This document shows positions 13,726-21,767 of a stretch of 31,198 bases of DNA, one piece after another. This DNA comes from Candidatus Woesearchaeota archaeon. GTDB lineage: Archaea; Nanobdellota; Nanobdellia; Woesearchaeales; JAHWIC01. The position numbers and the translations under genes were made by a program. A model generated the notes under the pieces. The model saw only the letters and a program-made list of their open reading frames with translations. It had not been told where the DNA came from and did no database searches. Position 1 is the first letter of the stretch; each line of letters starts with the position of its first letter. Location of the stretch: the NCBI GenBank assembly GCA_019322485.1, contig JAHWIK010000023.1:1-31198 (forward strand). Direction: 5' to 3'.

Positions 13726-15735
13726 ATGCCTAGTGCCCTTGAGAACAATATAATAGTGCTGCTGGCTTTCTTAGCTGGCATTGTAAAGGTCATCCTGTCA
13801 GTTTATATCTATTCGAGAAATAAGAAAGCAAGAGCAAATATTTTCTTTGCATTGCTGTTCCTAAGCCATGCAGTATGGGACATTGGTAAAGGACTGCTCT
13901 GGCTTACATCGACTTACTCAGTTGCATGGTTCCTTGGAAGGCTGTCATACAGCGCATATATTGTCTCGTTATTCTTATTGCCGCATTTCTGCTGGGTCTA
14001 TCTGAGAAGGAAGAACATTATTACCAAGTCTGATTCAGGCCTAATCTTTTGGTACACGCCAATGATAGCATTAGTCCTGTCCCTATGGTTCGCTACCTTT
14101 TTCATGAAGGGGCTGATTCCTGCCCCTGCCGGCAGTGTGAACTTCTGGGCTTATGACTTTGGCCCTCTCTACACCAGGTTCTTTTTTGTCTACCAGATGA
14201 TACCTCTTGTTTATGCCCTTGGGATTTTTGTTGCCAAGTACGCAAGAACAAAGCTTGCTGACCTTAGGCTCCAGCTTAAATACTTCATAATAGGGAGCGC
14301 AATTCCGATAGTCATAGGAATACCTACAGGAATAATACTCCCTCAGTTTGGGATTACTATCCCCCCGCACAACCATATACTTACTCTGCTAATGTCAATA
14401 TTCCTTGCTGTTGGTATTATTAAATACAAGTTTTTGACCCTAAAACCGCTGCTTGAAGAGCCTGCAAAGATTAAATTCCTAAAGGAAGCAAAAAAATACA
14501 AGCTGGAATTTTCAAAGAACTATGTTGTCGATACCTCAAATTCAACTGAGCTTGCTTACGAGATGTTCCTCAGCCATATATACCAGAAGAGGATGGGTCT
14601 TATAATAACACAGCAGGATCCAAAGGAGCTGAGAGAAAAGTACAAGCTAAAGCATACCCCCATTGTCTTTATAACTGATACAGAAACAGATGAATTGTCA
14701 ATTGGCCCCCATGATATTGAGCAGCTTTTGGAAACAATAGCTAATTTTGTGAGGAGCCACAGGAATGCATACATAATCATTGATGGAGTAAGCTATCTTG
14801 AATGCTATAACGGCTTTCAAAAGGTTGCCTACTTCTTAAAGAAAGCTGTAGAGGAAATCTCTGCTGAGGCCTCTACCCTGATAATCCCTGTGGGAGATTT
14901 AATTATCAACAGAAAACAGAGGTATCTGCTTGAGAAGGATTTCCTGTTCATACCTTCTAAAAGATATCTTTATGAAACAAAGCATATAACAGAGCTTAAA
15001 GCAGTCCATCCACGCAAACTCAAATACTTTGTCCTTGATTATAATCCAACAAGCCGCTCTATTCTGCATGAATTTATACTCCGCGGAATAAAAGCAACAC
15101 TTGTTTCAAATAAGCATATCGACCTTGATATTGAGCGCTCTGTTAAGATTATAAATGCAAATCCATTGAACAAATACGTGTTAAGCAAGCTGGATATCGA
15201 CCATGATTATTCAGTTGTAGTGCTTGCATTTGATAATGACCCAGATACAATCCTTGCTGTAAATCTTCTCAGGGCAGTAACTGAGCGCGCAAGGATAATA
15301 GCCAAGATAAACAAGGAGAAATTCGTAGCTGCTGCCAAGAAGGCCGGTGCAAACGAGGTCATACCTGCCTCAGCAATTGGCGGCAAGCTGATGGCTCTTG
15401 CGCTTACTACCCCTGATGTTGTTGAGTGGGTGATGGATTCAATAACCTTCAAGACAACAGAGCTTGAGCTGATGGAGTTTGATGTAGAGCCGGGCTCCAG
15501 GTTCATAAACAAGCGCATAAAGTACCTCGACGGCATATTCAAGGATATTGCCAATATACTTGCTGTCAGCAGAGGAATGGACTTTAAACAGATTCCTGAC
15601 CCTGAATACAGGCTTCAGCTTGGTGACAAGATTATACTTGTTGCTGACCTTGATAAATTGAAGAAAAACAAGCACCTGCATAAGCTTCTTGAGAAGAAGA
15701 TTGAAAGCCCGCTCCATAAGAGAAAGTCTAGATAA
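13726..15735 (+). CDS. Seven-helix receptor-like protein fused to DUF835 and RCK
   Basis: The protein has 669 residues. Positions 1-240 hold about seven transmembrane helices resembling the histidine-kinase N-terminal 7TM module. Positions 254-405 match DUF835, an archaeal signalling domain (GLIITQQDP at 281-289, IIDGVSYLECYNGF at 351-364, LIIPVG at 385-390). Positions 431-652 are a complete RCK with TrkA-C half, paralogous to the channel's RCK: AGANEVIPASAIGGKLM against AGADQVVSPSAIAGRLL, and PDVVEWV against PYVVKWV. The nucleotide-binding glycine motif is absent (VLDYNPTSRS), so this RCK probably does not bind NAD or ATP. It has no kinase or pore domain. Tight linkage to the channel gene suggests its RCK joins the channel's gating ring. 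I do not know of this fusion being described. Confidence 0.82.
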   Translation: MPSALENNIIVLLAFLAGIVKVILSVYIYSRNKKARANIFFALLFLSHAVWDIGKGLLWLTSTYSVAWFLGRLSYSAYIVSLFLLPHFCWVYLRRKNIITKSDSGLIFWYTPMIALVLSLWFATFFMKGLIPAPAGSVNFWAYDFGPLYTRFFFVYQMIPLVYALGIFVAKYARTKLADLRLQLKYFIIGSAIPIVIGIPTGIILPQFGITIPPHNHILTLLMSIFLAVGIIKYKFLTLKPLLEEPAKIKFLKEAKKYKLEFSKNYVVDTSNSTELAYEMFLSHIYQKRMGLIITQQDPKELREKYKLKHTPIVFITDTETDELSIGPHDIEQLLETIANFVRSHRNAYIIIDGVSYLECYNGFQKVAYFLKKAVEEISAEASTLIIPVGDLIINRKQRYLLEKDFLFIPSKRYLYETKHITELKAVHPRKLKYFVLDYNPTSRSILHEFILRGIKATLVSNKHIDLDIERSVKIINANPLNKYVLSKLDIDHDYSVVVLAFDNDPDTILAVNLLRAVTERARIIAKINKEKFVAAAKKAGANEVIPASAIGGKLMALALTTPDVVEWVMDSITFKTTELELMEFDVEPGSRFINKRIKYLDGIFKDIANILAVSRGMDFKQIPDPEYRLQLGDKIILVADLDKLKKNKHLHKLLEKKIESPLHKRKSR

Positions 15736-15750
15736 GGTTTTTTTAGCAAA

Positions 15751-15760
15751 GCTTAAATAT
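15751..15760 (+). promoter_or_regulatory. TATA box of the small membrane protein operon
   Basis: GCTTAAATAT lies about 28 bases before the ATG at 15785 and directly after the stop of the receptor-RCK gene. It supports 15785, rather than an upstream codon inside that gene, as the start, and marks a new transcription unit. Confidence 0.5.
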
Positions 15761-15784
15761 TCTGGAATTAATAGTACACTATTC

Positions 15785-16003
15785 ATGAAGAAAAAACATC
15801 ACTATTTTATTGCCACAGCAATCTTTGCCCTAATAGTCCTTGTGGCATTATTCTTAATCTTAGAAGGAGAGTTTATTTTCCATAAGCTTAACAAAACATT
15901 ATTGGTTATCCTTATCGTAATGGCATATATGGCTGGATGTTTATGGGTTGTTTTCCATCATAAGGTAAAATATAATTCTAATAAAAAAAGCTGCTTATAC
16001 TGA
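15785..16003 (+). CDS. Small two-helix membrane protein
   Basis: The protein has 72 residues. A basic start (MKKKHHY) is followed by two hydrophobic helices (about 8-27 and 38-58) joined by a short acidic loop, and a lysine-rich tail. No family recognised. The frame is open for 32 codons upstream, but those overlap the receptor-RCK gene; the TATA box 28 bases before 15785 favours this start. It heads a run of three closely spaced genes. Confidence 0.6.
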   Translation: MKKKHHYFIATAIFALIVLVALFLILEGEFIFHKLNKTLLVILIVMAYMAGCLWVVFHHKVKYNSNKKSCLY

Positions 16004-16009
16004 AATATA

Positions 16010-16396
16010 ATGCCAAAAAACTGGAAGAAAGAAATTGCTCGTGACGCAATAGCTTTGGGGAGCATCCCATTCTATTTTATCGTTATTGTCAGAGCTGTGA
16101 TTGGTAAATTTGCGCCATTTGTTATTCAGCTGTTTGTTGCTCTGTTTGTTCTGTTTATCCTGTCTTTTTTAATCAAGAATTCTGACCCTCATGTTGCCAG
16201 AAGCCTAATCCTGATTTTCTTTACCTCAATCTTCTATGATGCAGGGCTATATACGCTCTTTGCAGTCTTTTTGTGGGGCATGATAATACTGTCTTCACTT
16301 TACCTTAAGGTTAAAGGCAGGGAGGTATCCAAAGGCGTGCTGTTAGGAGCTGTAAGCTCTGCAGCAAGCTACTACATAACTTCCTTGTTTGTCTGA
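16010..16396 (+). CDS. Four-helix membrane protein of unknown function
   Basis: The protein has 128 residues with a basic N-terminus (MPKNWKKE) and about four transmembrane helices (15-31, 34-55, 61-75, 77-98), plus a further hydrophobic C-terminal stretch. No catalytic motif or known family. It begins six bases after the preceding small membrane protein and ends two bases before the next start, so all three are probably one operon. Confidence 0.65.
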   Translation: MPKNWKKEIARDAIALGSIPFYFIVIVRAVIGKFAPFVIQLFVALFVLFILSFLIKNSDPHVARSLILIFFTSIFYDAGLYTLFAVFLWGMIILSSLYLKVKGREVSKGVLLGAVSSAASYYITSLFV

Positions 16397-16398
16397 AA

Positions 16399-16644
16399 AT
16401 GTCTTTAGAAACTGAATTAAGAGACGAAACATCAGAAACAAAAATTCTTCCAAACCCCCTTCCAATATGCGGACCTATGAGGGCGCAGTTTGAGCTGCAG
16501 AAAGGGCAGGACCCCTCAAGACCAAGGCTCGCAGGCGAAATCTGCCCGCGTGCATCACCAGCTCTTGGAGAGAGATGCACTGGCAGGGACAGCTGCTGTC
16601 ACGTCTATCTGAGGGAACTTGAAGAGCATGCAGATTACAAATAG
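16399..16644 (+). CDS. Small cysteine-containing protein
   Basis: The protein has 81 residues and no recognised family. The five cysteines are in LPICGPM, EICPRAS, ERCTGR and SCCHVY, and His is in the last motif, so metal binding or an iron-sulfur cluster is possible. There is no signal peptide or membrane helix. It starts two bases after the preceding stop, as expected in an operon. An 89-codon frame on the opposite strand overlaps it, but has no promoter or ribosome site. Confidence 0.55.
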   Translation: MSLETELRDETSETKILPNPLPICGPMRAQFELQKGQDPSRPRLAGEICPRASPALGERCTGRDSCCHVYLRELEEHADYK

Positions 16645-16700
16645 AAAACTTTAAAAAAAAACAAGCTTAATGTTAATTAAAAAGGGAGGTGGTTTGTAAA

Positions 16701-17078
16701 ATGACAGCAATAGAAGTTCTGGCATTAATCTTTGGATTAGTTGTTTTAGAAAAGATGATAGTAGGTGTGCTCTGGCCAAAAGTATGCCTAAAGCATGCTA
16801 GGAGGTTTTTGAAGCACAAGACATTTCCGGTAATACTGTATCTTGTGTTGGCAGTGATTATTGGAATCTATGTTTTCAACAGCATGAGCATAGTGCAGGT
16901 AGCTGCTGTGATGCTCCTGTCATGGATTCTGCTTGCTTTGTGCCTGGTCCCTTACTCAGAAACAGCACTTAAGCTTGGCCAGGTAATGCTGGGAAAGGAT
17001 ATGGTTAAGAAAGACTGGCTTGCCCTGGCAATATGGGCTGGCTTGGCAATCTGGGCTATCTTAGCAGTTCTTCTTTAA
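16701..17078 (+). CDS. Membrane protein of unknown function
   Basis: The protein has 125 residues with four hydrophobic helices (about 3-20, 36-53, 56-76, 101-124) and a Lys/His-rich loop after the first. No known family. The start was set at ATG 16701 because GGGAGGTG (16684-16691) is a strong Shine-Dalgarno with nine bases of spacing; the GTG at 16689 overlaps that site. A TATA-like ACTTTAAAAA at 16649-16658 would give a leader of about 25 bases. A T-rich tract follows the stop. Confidence 0.65.
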   Translation: MTAIEVLALIFGLVVLEKMIVGVLWPKVCLKHARRFLKHKTFPVILYLVLAVIIGIYVFNSMSIVQVAAVMLLSWILLALCLVPYSETALKLGQVMLGKDMVKKDWLALAIWAGLAIWAILAVLL

Positions 17079-17094
17079 TTTTTTTTATTTTTAT
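17079..17094 (+). terminator. T-rich transcription terminator
   Basis: Directly after the stop at 17078 comes TTTTTTTTATTTTTATT with no stem before it. Archaeal terminators are commonly such oligo-T tracts on the coding strand. Confidence 0.5.
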
Positions 17095-17146
17095 TAAGCC
17101 TTCTATCCCCTATTTTGTTCCTCCTCGATAGTGCTAAAGAACTAAA

Positions 17147-17157
17147 GTTTTATAAAG
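17147..17157 (+). promoter_or_regulatory. TATA box of the FHA-like gene
   Basis: GTTTTATAAAG is centred about 28 bases before the ATG at 17180, predicting a leaderless mRNA for the FHA-like protein. Confidence 0.55.
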
Positions 17158-17179
17158 TGCTGAACTTTTCCAGCAACTT

Positions 17180-18076
17180 ATGAAACTGGAGTTTAAGGGG
17201 TCAAAGGTATTATTGGAAGAGATAGCTAAAGATACCAAACCAGGATCCACTAATGAGCAAGGCAAGAAAGTCCTGATTGCTGATGTTAACAGATTATTCA
17301 AGGGCGGCTTTAAGGTTCCTTTAGAAGGCATAGAGATTCTTGTTAAGTTTTACGAATCAGGCAATATGGCACATTATTCTACATGCAGTAAAGTAAGTGA
17401 ACCCAGGCTGGAAGGAACTGCCTCAGAAGCTGTAGTGAAAATAGATTCTGATGTTGCCTACACTCCCTCTGAAGGTAACTTTGAGCTTTATAGTTTTGGG
17501 GTGCGCGAACTAGGAGAAGCTGTTCTGGAATATCTAAAGCAAAGAGCTGTTGATGCTGGAAGGCAGGATATGTTCCATGAAGTTTTTGGAAAACTGACTG
17601 AGAGGGCTGCCTTGAAAAAGATTGTGCGTTTTATGATACTAGACAGTCCAAGGATTTCTACAAATCATTTTATGCTGTATAAGAAAGAAGGTTCTCTTTA
17701 TGTAGCTGATAAAGGGAGTTTTGTAGGAACCTGGGTTAATGGTGCGAAATTAGGGTATGACTATGGCAGTTGGGCCCATTGGGATAAATTAGTCCCTAAA
17801 GAATGGGTTGAGAAGGCTCAATGTACTAACTCTTTTGATATTAAGGTTGATGTGCTTGATGCTCATGGAGAGACAATCCATGGGCAGGGTGCTCTGTACC
17901 AGGTGGCAAGAGAATATGTAGCAAGAACAATGAACTGCGGTGTTTCTTCTCCAATAGAGCCTGGAGCAGTGATAGCTGTTGGAGCAGATGTTTTTAAAGA
18001 AGAGAGCCTGGCAGGCAGAATATTCAAAAGAAAGGTTGAAAAACCTCATTATGAGTTTGTTTTGAGAGAAGGTTAG
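17180..18076 (+). CDS. FHA-like domain protein
   Basis: The protein has 298 residues and no signal peptide or membrane helix. The C-terminal half carries the landmarks of a forkhead-associated domain, which binds phosphothreonine: SPRISTNH (156-163), then DKGSFVGTWVNG (177-188, compare the family's D.GS.NGT.VNG), then EPGAVIAVG (240-248) and a final strand HYEFVLRE (290-297). About 50 residues are inserted between NG and EPG, larger than usual loops. Residues 1-150 are unrecognised. If phosphopeptide binding is real, partners could be targets of a protein kinase; the only kinase-like gene nearby is the inactive-looking one at the right edge. Match judged by motif only. Confidence 0.55.
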   Translation: MKLEFKGSKVLLEEIAKDTKPGSTNEQGKKVLIADVNRLFKGGFKVPLEGIEILVKFYESGNMAHYSTCSKVSEPRLEGTASEAVVKIDSDVAYTPSEGNFELYSFGVRELGEAVLEYLKQRAVDAGRQDMFHEVFGKLTERAALKKIVRFMILDSPRISTNHFMLYKKEGSLYVADKGSFVGTWVNGAKLGYDYGSWAHWDKLVPKEWVEKAQCTNSFDIKVDVLDAHGETIHGQGALYQVAREYVARTMNCGVSSPIEPGAVIAVGADVFKEESLAGRIFKRKVEKPHYEFVLREG

Positions 18077-18087
18077 TTAGCTCTACA

Positions 18088-18585
18088 TCATTTTTTGTTA
18101 TATGCCTTATTCAATCTGTTTACCTTTTCTTTTAGTTTTCTTTCATCCTCAGCAAGACTGCGCGAAGAGTATTCCTTAACACCCATAACCTCTCTCAGCT
18201 TCTTCTTGCTGTTCTTGTTTTTTATGATTTCTTTTACATTCTTAAGAGGGGGCTCTGGATAGTCAGCCATTATCATGCCATGGTTTGGGCAGAAAAGATG
18301 TTTCTTCTTTTCATCCCATATCATGCCCACATAACCGCACTCAGGACATTTGGTTAAGCCATTCTTTTTTAGTATCTCTTTTGCTTCTTTAATGTCTTCA
18401 TTTGTTATATCCGTGTTGGTCTTTACTTTTTTTATGTAACTGCATGTAAGGCATCTATACTGCTCAACCTTAACTACACTGTCAGCTGTACGGAGATAAT
18501 CAGTAAAAGGTTCTTTCAACTTTCCGATAATACATCTAGGGCAGCGGCCTTCCCTGGCTTTTTTTATCTTTTTCCATATACTCAT
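18088..18585 (-). CDS. Zinc-ribbon protein
   Basis: The start chosen is ATG 18585 (165 residues, MSIWKKIKKA) because the TATA box CTTTATAAATC at 18607-18617 is about 27 bases upstream; the frame extends 18 codons further. Two zinc-binding modules are seen: CPRC with CLTC in the N-terminal half, and CPEC with CPNH in the middle. The C-terminal 60 residues are strongly charged and probably coiled coil. Such proteins usually bind nucleic acid or the transcription machinery. No closer family recognised. Confidence 0.65.
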   Translation of the reverse strand: MSIWKKIKKAREGRCPRCIIGKLKEPFTDYLRTADSVVKVEQYRCLTCSYIKKVKTNTDITNEDIKEAKEILKKNGLTKCPECGYVGMIWDEKKKHLFCPNHGMIMADYPEPPLKNVKEIIKNKNSKKKLREVMGVKEYSSRSLAEDERKLKEKVNRLNKAYNKK

Positions 18586-18606
18586 GCTTATAGTTATGTT
18601 TTTCAA

Positions 18607-18650
18607 CTTTATAAATCTGTGCATATCTTGGATAGACAAAACTTAAATAG
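18607..18650. promoter_or_regulatory. Divergent TATA boxes for the zinc-ribbon (-) and TPR-like (+) genes
   Basis: CTTTATAAATC (18607-18617) lies about 27 bases before the minus-strand ATG at 18585. ACTTAAATAG (18641-18650) lies about 28 bases before the plus-strand ATG at 18674. Both fit leaderless initiation. Confidence 0.55.
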
Positions 18651-18673
18651 ATTCTAATCTTAATATTGTTATA

Positions 18674-19147
18674 ATGGCTGATGAAGAACCTAAATGGTCA
18701 GAGCAGTTGAACATTCCAGCTGGTGAGCATTGGCTTGATGAGTCTGTCGGTGCAGGATTCTATACAGATATTAAAGAGATAACAGATTTGCTAGATGAAG
18801 GCAAGGAATGGTTGGCAGAGAAGGCACTTAGAGATTTTCCCAAACCTAAGAAGAAAAAAGAAATTGCTGAATGGTATTATGTTAATGCTAGAGTCCAATT
18901 GTGGCAGGGAGAACATAGGAGCGCACTAGGATATTCAAACAAAGCTCTTAAGCTGTGGCCTGGCAATCCAAGATATGAGAAAGTACACGAGAAAATAAAA
19001 GCTTACATCCTAAATATAACAATGACAGGAACAGTAAGTGATTATTACAAGTTTGAGGCTAACTTAGAAGGCAGGCTTTCAGAATCAGGCTCTTTGAGAA
19101 AGCGTGCAACAGGAACTAGATTTCCTTCTACATTCAGCAAAACTTAA
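18674..19147 (+). CDS. TPR-like soluble protein
   Basis: The protein has 157 residues, no signal peptide, acidic N-terminus. Residues about 35-110 look like two helical TPR-type repeats (EWLAEKALRDFPKP; then AEWYYVNARVQLWQGEHRSALGYSNKALKLWPGNP in two pieces), with the W-x2-G and A-L-x3-P features typical of tetratricopeptides, which mediate protein contacts. The C-terminal 40 residues are basic and Ser/Thr-rich. Partner unknown. The TATA box of the following gene overlaps its stop codon. Confidence 0.6.
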   Translation: MADEEPKWSEQLNIPAGEHWLDESVGAGFYTDIKEITDLLDEGKEWLAEKALRDFPKPKKKKEIAEWYYVNARVQLWQGEHRSALGYSNKALKLWPGNPRYEKVHEKIKAYILNITMTGTVSDYYKFEANLEGRLSESGSLRKRATGTRFPSTFSKT

Positions 19148-19176
19148 ATACTGCTTATTCCTAAGAATATCTTAAC

Positions 19177-19638
19177 ATGCCAAACATTCTAACCTGGATA
19201 CTTTATGCGATTGAGACAGAGGACAGGGGCCTTAAGCTGTACCAGTACTGCGCTGAGCATGTTAATAATCCTGGTGCAAGGGATTTATTCGGGCTCTTGA
19301 TTCAGGAGGAAACAGAGCATAAGAAAGCCCTGGCTAAACTGCTCAAAAACACTGCAAAGTCTGATGAAGAGATAAAAAAGGCTGAAGAGGAATTCAAAAA
19401 GATGAAGATTGATGTTCCTCTTTTTACAAAGGCTGACCTGAAGAAATTTACTGGCGACGCCCATGTTCCTGACATGTTCAATACTGCCCGCGATTTAGAG
19501 GAGAAAGGCAAAAAGTTCTATACTGGCCTTGCAGGCAAAGCAAAAATCAAAGAAGCAAAGGACCTTTTTGCGAAGCTTGCAAAAGACGAGAAAAAACATA
19601 AAGAGAAGATAGTGTTCTTAGGGCTTAGCTTGTTTTGA
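19177..19638 (+). CDS. Rubrerythrin/ferritin-like diiron protein
   Basis: The protein has 153 residues, essentially only the four-helix ferritin-like domain. The two helix pairs each carry a Glu and an ExxH: Glu13/15 with E45-T-E-H48, and Glu108/109 with E138-K-K-H141, the diiron ligand set. The C-terminal rubredoxin-like domain of classical rubrerythrin is absent. The family reduces peroxide or handles iron in anaerobes and microaerophiles. A TATA box (ACTTAAATA, 19142-19150) about 30 bases upstream suggests a leaderless monocistronic mRNA. Confidence 0.82.
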   Translation: MPNILTWILYAIETEDRGLKLYQYCAEHVNNPGARDLFGLLIQEETEHKKALAKLLKNTAKSDEEIKKAEEEFKKMKIDVPLFTKADLKKFTGDAHVPDMFNTARDLEEKGKKFYTGLAGKAKIKEAKDLFAKLAKDEKKHKEKIVFLGLSLF

Positions 19639-19696
19639 AGTATCAATCAATAGCAATACTTTTATACTATGTTCCATTACTAGTATAGGAGCTAAG

Positions 19697-20719
19697 ATGA
19701 AAAAGTTTGCTTTACTGCTATGCTTTGTATTAATTCTTGCTGCTAGTACTTATGCTGCTGATGTCGAGTACACATTTATCGATGCATCCTGTGATAAGGA
19801 AGGAAGAGGCGTATTCTACTTTATTATTGAATATGATGAACCATTTAGCAGCAAGGAGGCTCTTATAAGGGGATTTCCTGGAGACTGGTATGATTGTGTT
19901 GAAGCGCACTGCAGTTATGATTATTATGACCAGCCGCCAGGCACAGACCCCAAGGTAACCATCAACTCAGGCAGGGAATATATGCTGATTACCCCTCCTA
20001 TGACCTTAATCGATTCCAGGACCTATGACCTGACTTTTATTTATCCTACAGAAGTGCGCAGGGGAGAAGCATATGAGCATAATACAATTGACATCAAATT
20101 AGACTGCCCTGGTCATGATTTCTCCTGCTCATTGTATGATTTTGAATTGGATGATTGTGTAAGCGGGGACGGCAAGTTCAGGATGGAAGTGACTGCAAAA
20201 GGGATTGACCAGCCACATAGTATAGACCTTATTGATGATTTCAGGTACGGCATAGTTGGGGAGAAGACCCAGATAATAGACACCCAGCCATTGACTGATG
20301 CATCAATCAAGTACAAAAGAGACGCCTCAGTATCACCTGACAAAGCTGAGGTTATTTCCCTTGGAAATGACAGGTATGCTATTGAATTTCCTTATGGCGA
20401 TAAAGCCAGTTGGCTTACTGTAAAAGGAAAATACTGCAGGCATGATGATGGCAGGTTTGGCAAGTCAAGTAATTATGAATTCCTGGCAACAAAGAGATGC
20501 ACAGTAAGGGAGTTTATAGTTAAGACTGTTGAGGACGAACCTGCTGAAGAGCCGGAAGCTTCTGCACCAACTAAGTATTATGCAGTGCCTGATCCAGTAC
20601 CTAGCACTCAGAAAGAAGCTCCTAAAGAGCCTGCTAAAGCTGCAGAACCAGAAACCCCTAAGCAAGAGATAACCTTCTTTTCACTGCTTAAAGCCTTCTT
20701 TGGTTTGTTTAAGAGGTAG
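19697..20719 (+). CDS. Exported protein of unknown function
   Basis: The protein has 340 residues. A clear signal peptide (MKKFALLLCFVLILAASTYAA) directs export, with cleavage probably after the ALA-like end near 21. The mature part has paired cysteines (for example in SCDK, DWYDCVEAHC, CPGHDFSCSLYDFELDDC), suggesting disulfides, and looks all-beta. A Pro/Glu/Ala-rich linker (about 275-322) leads to a short hydrophobic, basic C-terminus (FFSLLKAFFGLFKR) that could sit on the membrane surface. AGGAG at 19687-19691 is the ribosome site. No family recognised. Confidence 0.65.
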   Translation: MKKFALLLCFVLILAASTYAADVEYTFIDASCDKEGRGVFYFIIEYDEPFSSKEALIRGFPGDWYDCVEAHCSYDYYDQPPGTDPKVTINSGREYMLITPPMTLIDSRTYDLTFIYPTEVRRGEAYEHNTIDIKLDCPGHDFSCSLYDFELDDCVSGDGKFRMEVTAKGIDQPHSIDLIDDFRYGIVGEKTQIIDTQPLTDASIKYKRDASVSPDKAEVISLGNDRYAIEFPYGDKASWLTVKGKYCRHDDGRFGKSSNYEFLATKRCTVREFIVKTVEDEPAEEPEASAPTKYYAVPDPVPSTQKEAPKEPAKAAEPETPKQEITFFSLLKAFFGLFKR

Positions 20720-20788
20720 ATTCTTTTTCTTTAAATCATATGTCTTTGCTAATGTTCTCCCCATATACCCGTCTTTAAGGACCGAAAG

Positions 20789-20819
20789 CTTTATATAGTA
20801 TTGTATATACAGTATATAC
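20789..20819 (+). promoter_or_regulatory. Promoter and tandem GTATATAC operator of the nucleotidyltransferase gene
   Basis: A TATA box (CTTTATATAG, 20789-20798) is followed by GTATATAC at 20803-20810 and again at 20812-20819, one base apart. Each copy is its own reverse complement. They end one base before the ATG at 20821, covering the predicted start site of a leaderless mRNA. This is the layout of a repressor site; the product's own N-terminal DUF2080/AbrB-like segment is a candidate to bind it. Confidence 0.6.
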
Positions 20820-20820
20820 T

Positions 20821-21603
20821 ATGGAACAAATAACCAAAACAGTGCAGCAGATTGGGAATGGCGGGCATATTTATTTACCTAAGGAGCTTGTTGGCCAGAA
20901 GGTAGTGATTACTTTGGTAGGCAAAAGCCTGGAAGAGATTAAGGAAGAGATACTGATGATTGTCAAGCCTTGGCTTAAGCATGTAATTGGAGTTTATCTG
21001 TACGGGTCTTATGCCCGGGGTGAACAAGTTCCTGGGTCAGATATAGATGTTTTGGTTATAACTGACGGCAAGGTTAAGCTTAGGAAAAGAATAAATGAGT
21101 ATGAGATTGTTTCTATGTCTATTGATAGCTTGGAAAAGACACTTAAACATAATGCAGTCTTGGTTCTGCCTATTCTTAAAGATGCTAAAGCCATCATTAA
21201 TGGACAGCTTATAGAGAAATATAAAGGCATTAAACTGACTAAGGCCAATACTAAGTGGTATATCGAGACTACTTCAAGCTCTTTGAAGATTGCTCACGAG
21301 TGGATAAAGGAAAAGGACATGGGGAGTATGCCAAATCTTGTTTATCCCATTATTATGAGGCTGCGCGGTTTACATATGATTGAATGTTTAGTTTCTGCTA
21401 AAAGTTATTCTAATAAGGATGTTGATAAGCTAATTAAACTTCCTCCCGATAAAGTTAGGCAGCTAAATAGGATGTACAGGGAGAATCGTGATGATAAAAG
21501 GATTTCAGCACATTCTTTGAATTATTCTGATATTTCCAAGCTTTACGAATCAGTTTATAAGTATTACAAGAAGGTTAAGTCATTATGGGAAAAGCTAAGG
21601 TAA
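20821..21603 (+). CDS. DUF2080-like segment fused to MNT-type nucleotidyltransferase
   Basis: The protein has 260 residues. Residues 1-33 (IGNGGHIYLPKELVGQKV) match the short DUF2080/AbrB-like proteins of archaea. Residues 50-110 are a nucleotidyltransferase core with GSYARGEQVPGSDID (62-76), whose two Asp bind metal; Asp102 may be the third carboxylate. Residues 125-260 are all-helical, as in HEPN or substrate-binding partners of minimal nucleotidyltransferases. MNT proteins of HEPN-MNT toxin-antitoxin pairs transfer AMP to inactivate their HEPN partner. Here a DNA-binding-like segment, MNT and a helical domain lie in one chain, with a tandem operator over the start. No R-x4-H motif was found in the helical part. 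Confidence 0.78.
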   Translation: MEQITKTVQQIGNGGHIYLPKELVGQKVVITLVGKSLEEIKEEILMIVKPWLKHVIGVYLYGSYARGEQVPGSDIDVLVITDGKVKLRKRINEYEIVSMSIDSLEKTLKHNAVLVLPILKDAKAIINGQLIEKYKGIKLTKANTKWYIETTSSSLKIAHEWIKEKDMGSMPNLVYPIIMRLRGLHMIECLVSAKSYSNKDVDKLIKLPPDKVRQLNRMYRENRDDKRISAHSLNYSDISKLYESVYKYYKKVKSLWEKLR

Positions 21604-21767
21604 GGAAGAAGATAGCTGGCCTTAAGAAGCAGGTGGTGAAGCATATTGGTAAGTTTAATGAGGCTAAGGAAAGAGATACTCCTGAGAGCATGAATTACAT
21701 GGCCAAGGAGATGGCTAATTATATGAAAAGGATGGATCAGTTAAAGAAAAAGTTGAAGAAGAAATAG
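21585..21767 (+). CDS. Small basic helical protein
   Basis: The protein has 60 residues, about one third Lys/Arg, predicted as one or two long helices (VRKKIAGLKKQVVKHIGKF; MANYMKRMDQLKKKLKKK). It overlaps the end of the nucleotidyltransferase gene by 19 bases, implying coupled translation. It may bind nucleic acid or the preceding protein. No family recognised, and small size limits confidence. Confidence 0.5.
   Translation: MGKAKVRKKIAGLKKQVVKHIGKFNEAKERDTPESMNYMAKEMANYMKRMDQLKKKLKKK

Noticed and set aside
15439..15786. 115-codon minus-strand frames at 15207-15786
   Set aside because: They run antisense to the RCK domain of the receptor fusion and have no upstream signals.
16311..16580. 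89-codon minus-strand frame opposite the small cysteine protein
   Set aside because: The plus-strand frame fits an operon with two-base spacing; the minus one has neither TATA nor ribosome site. Some doubt remains because neither product is recognised.
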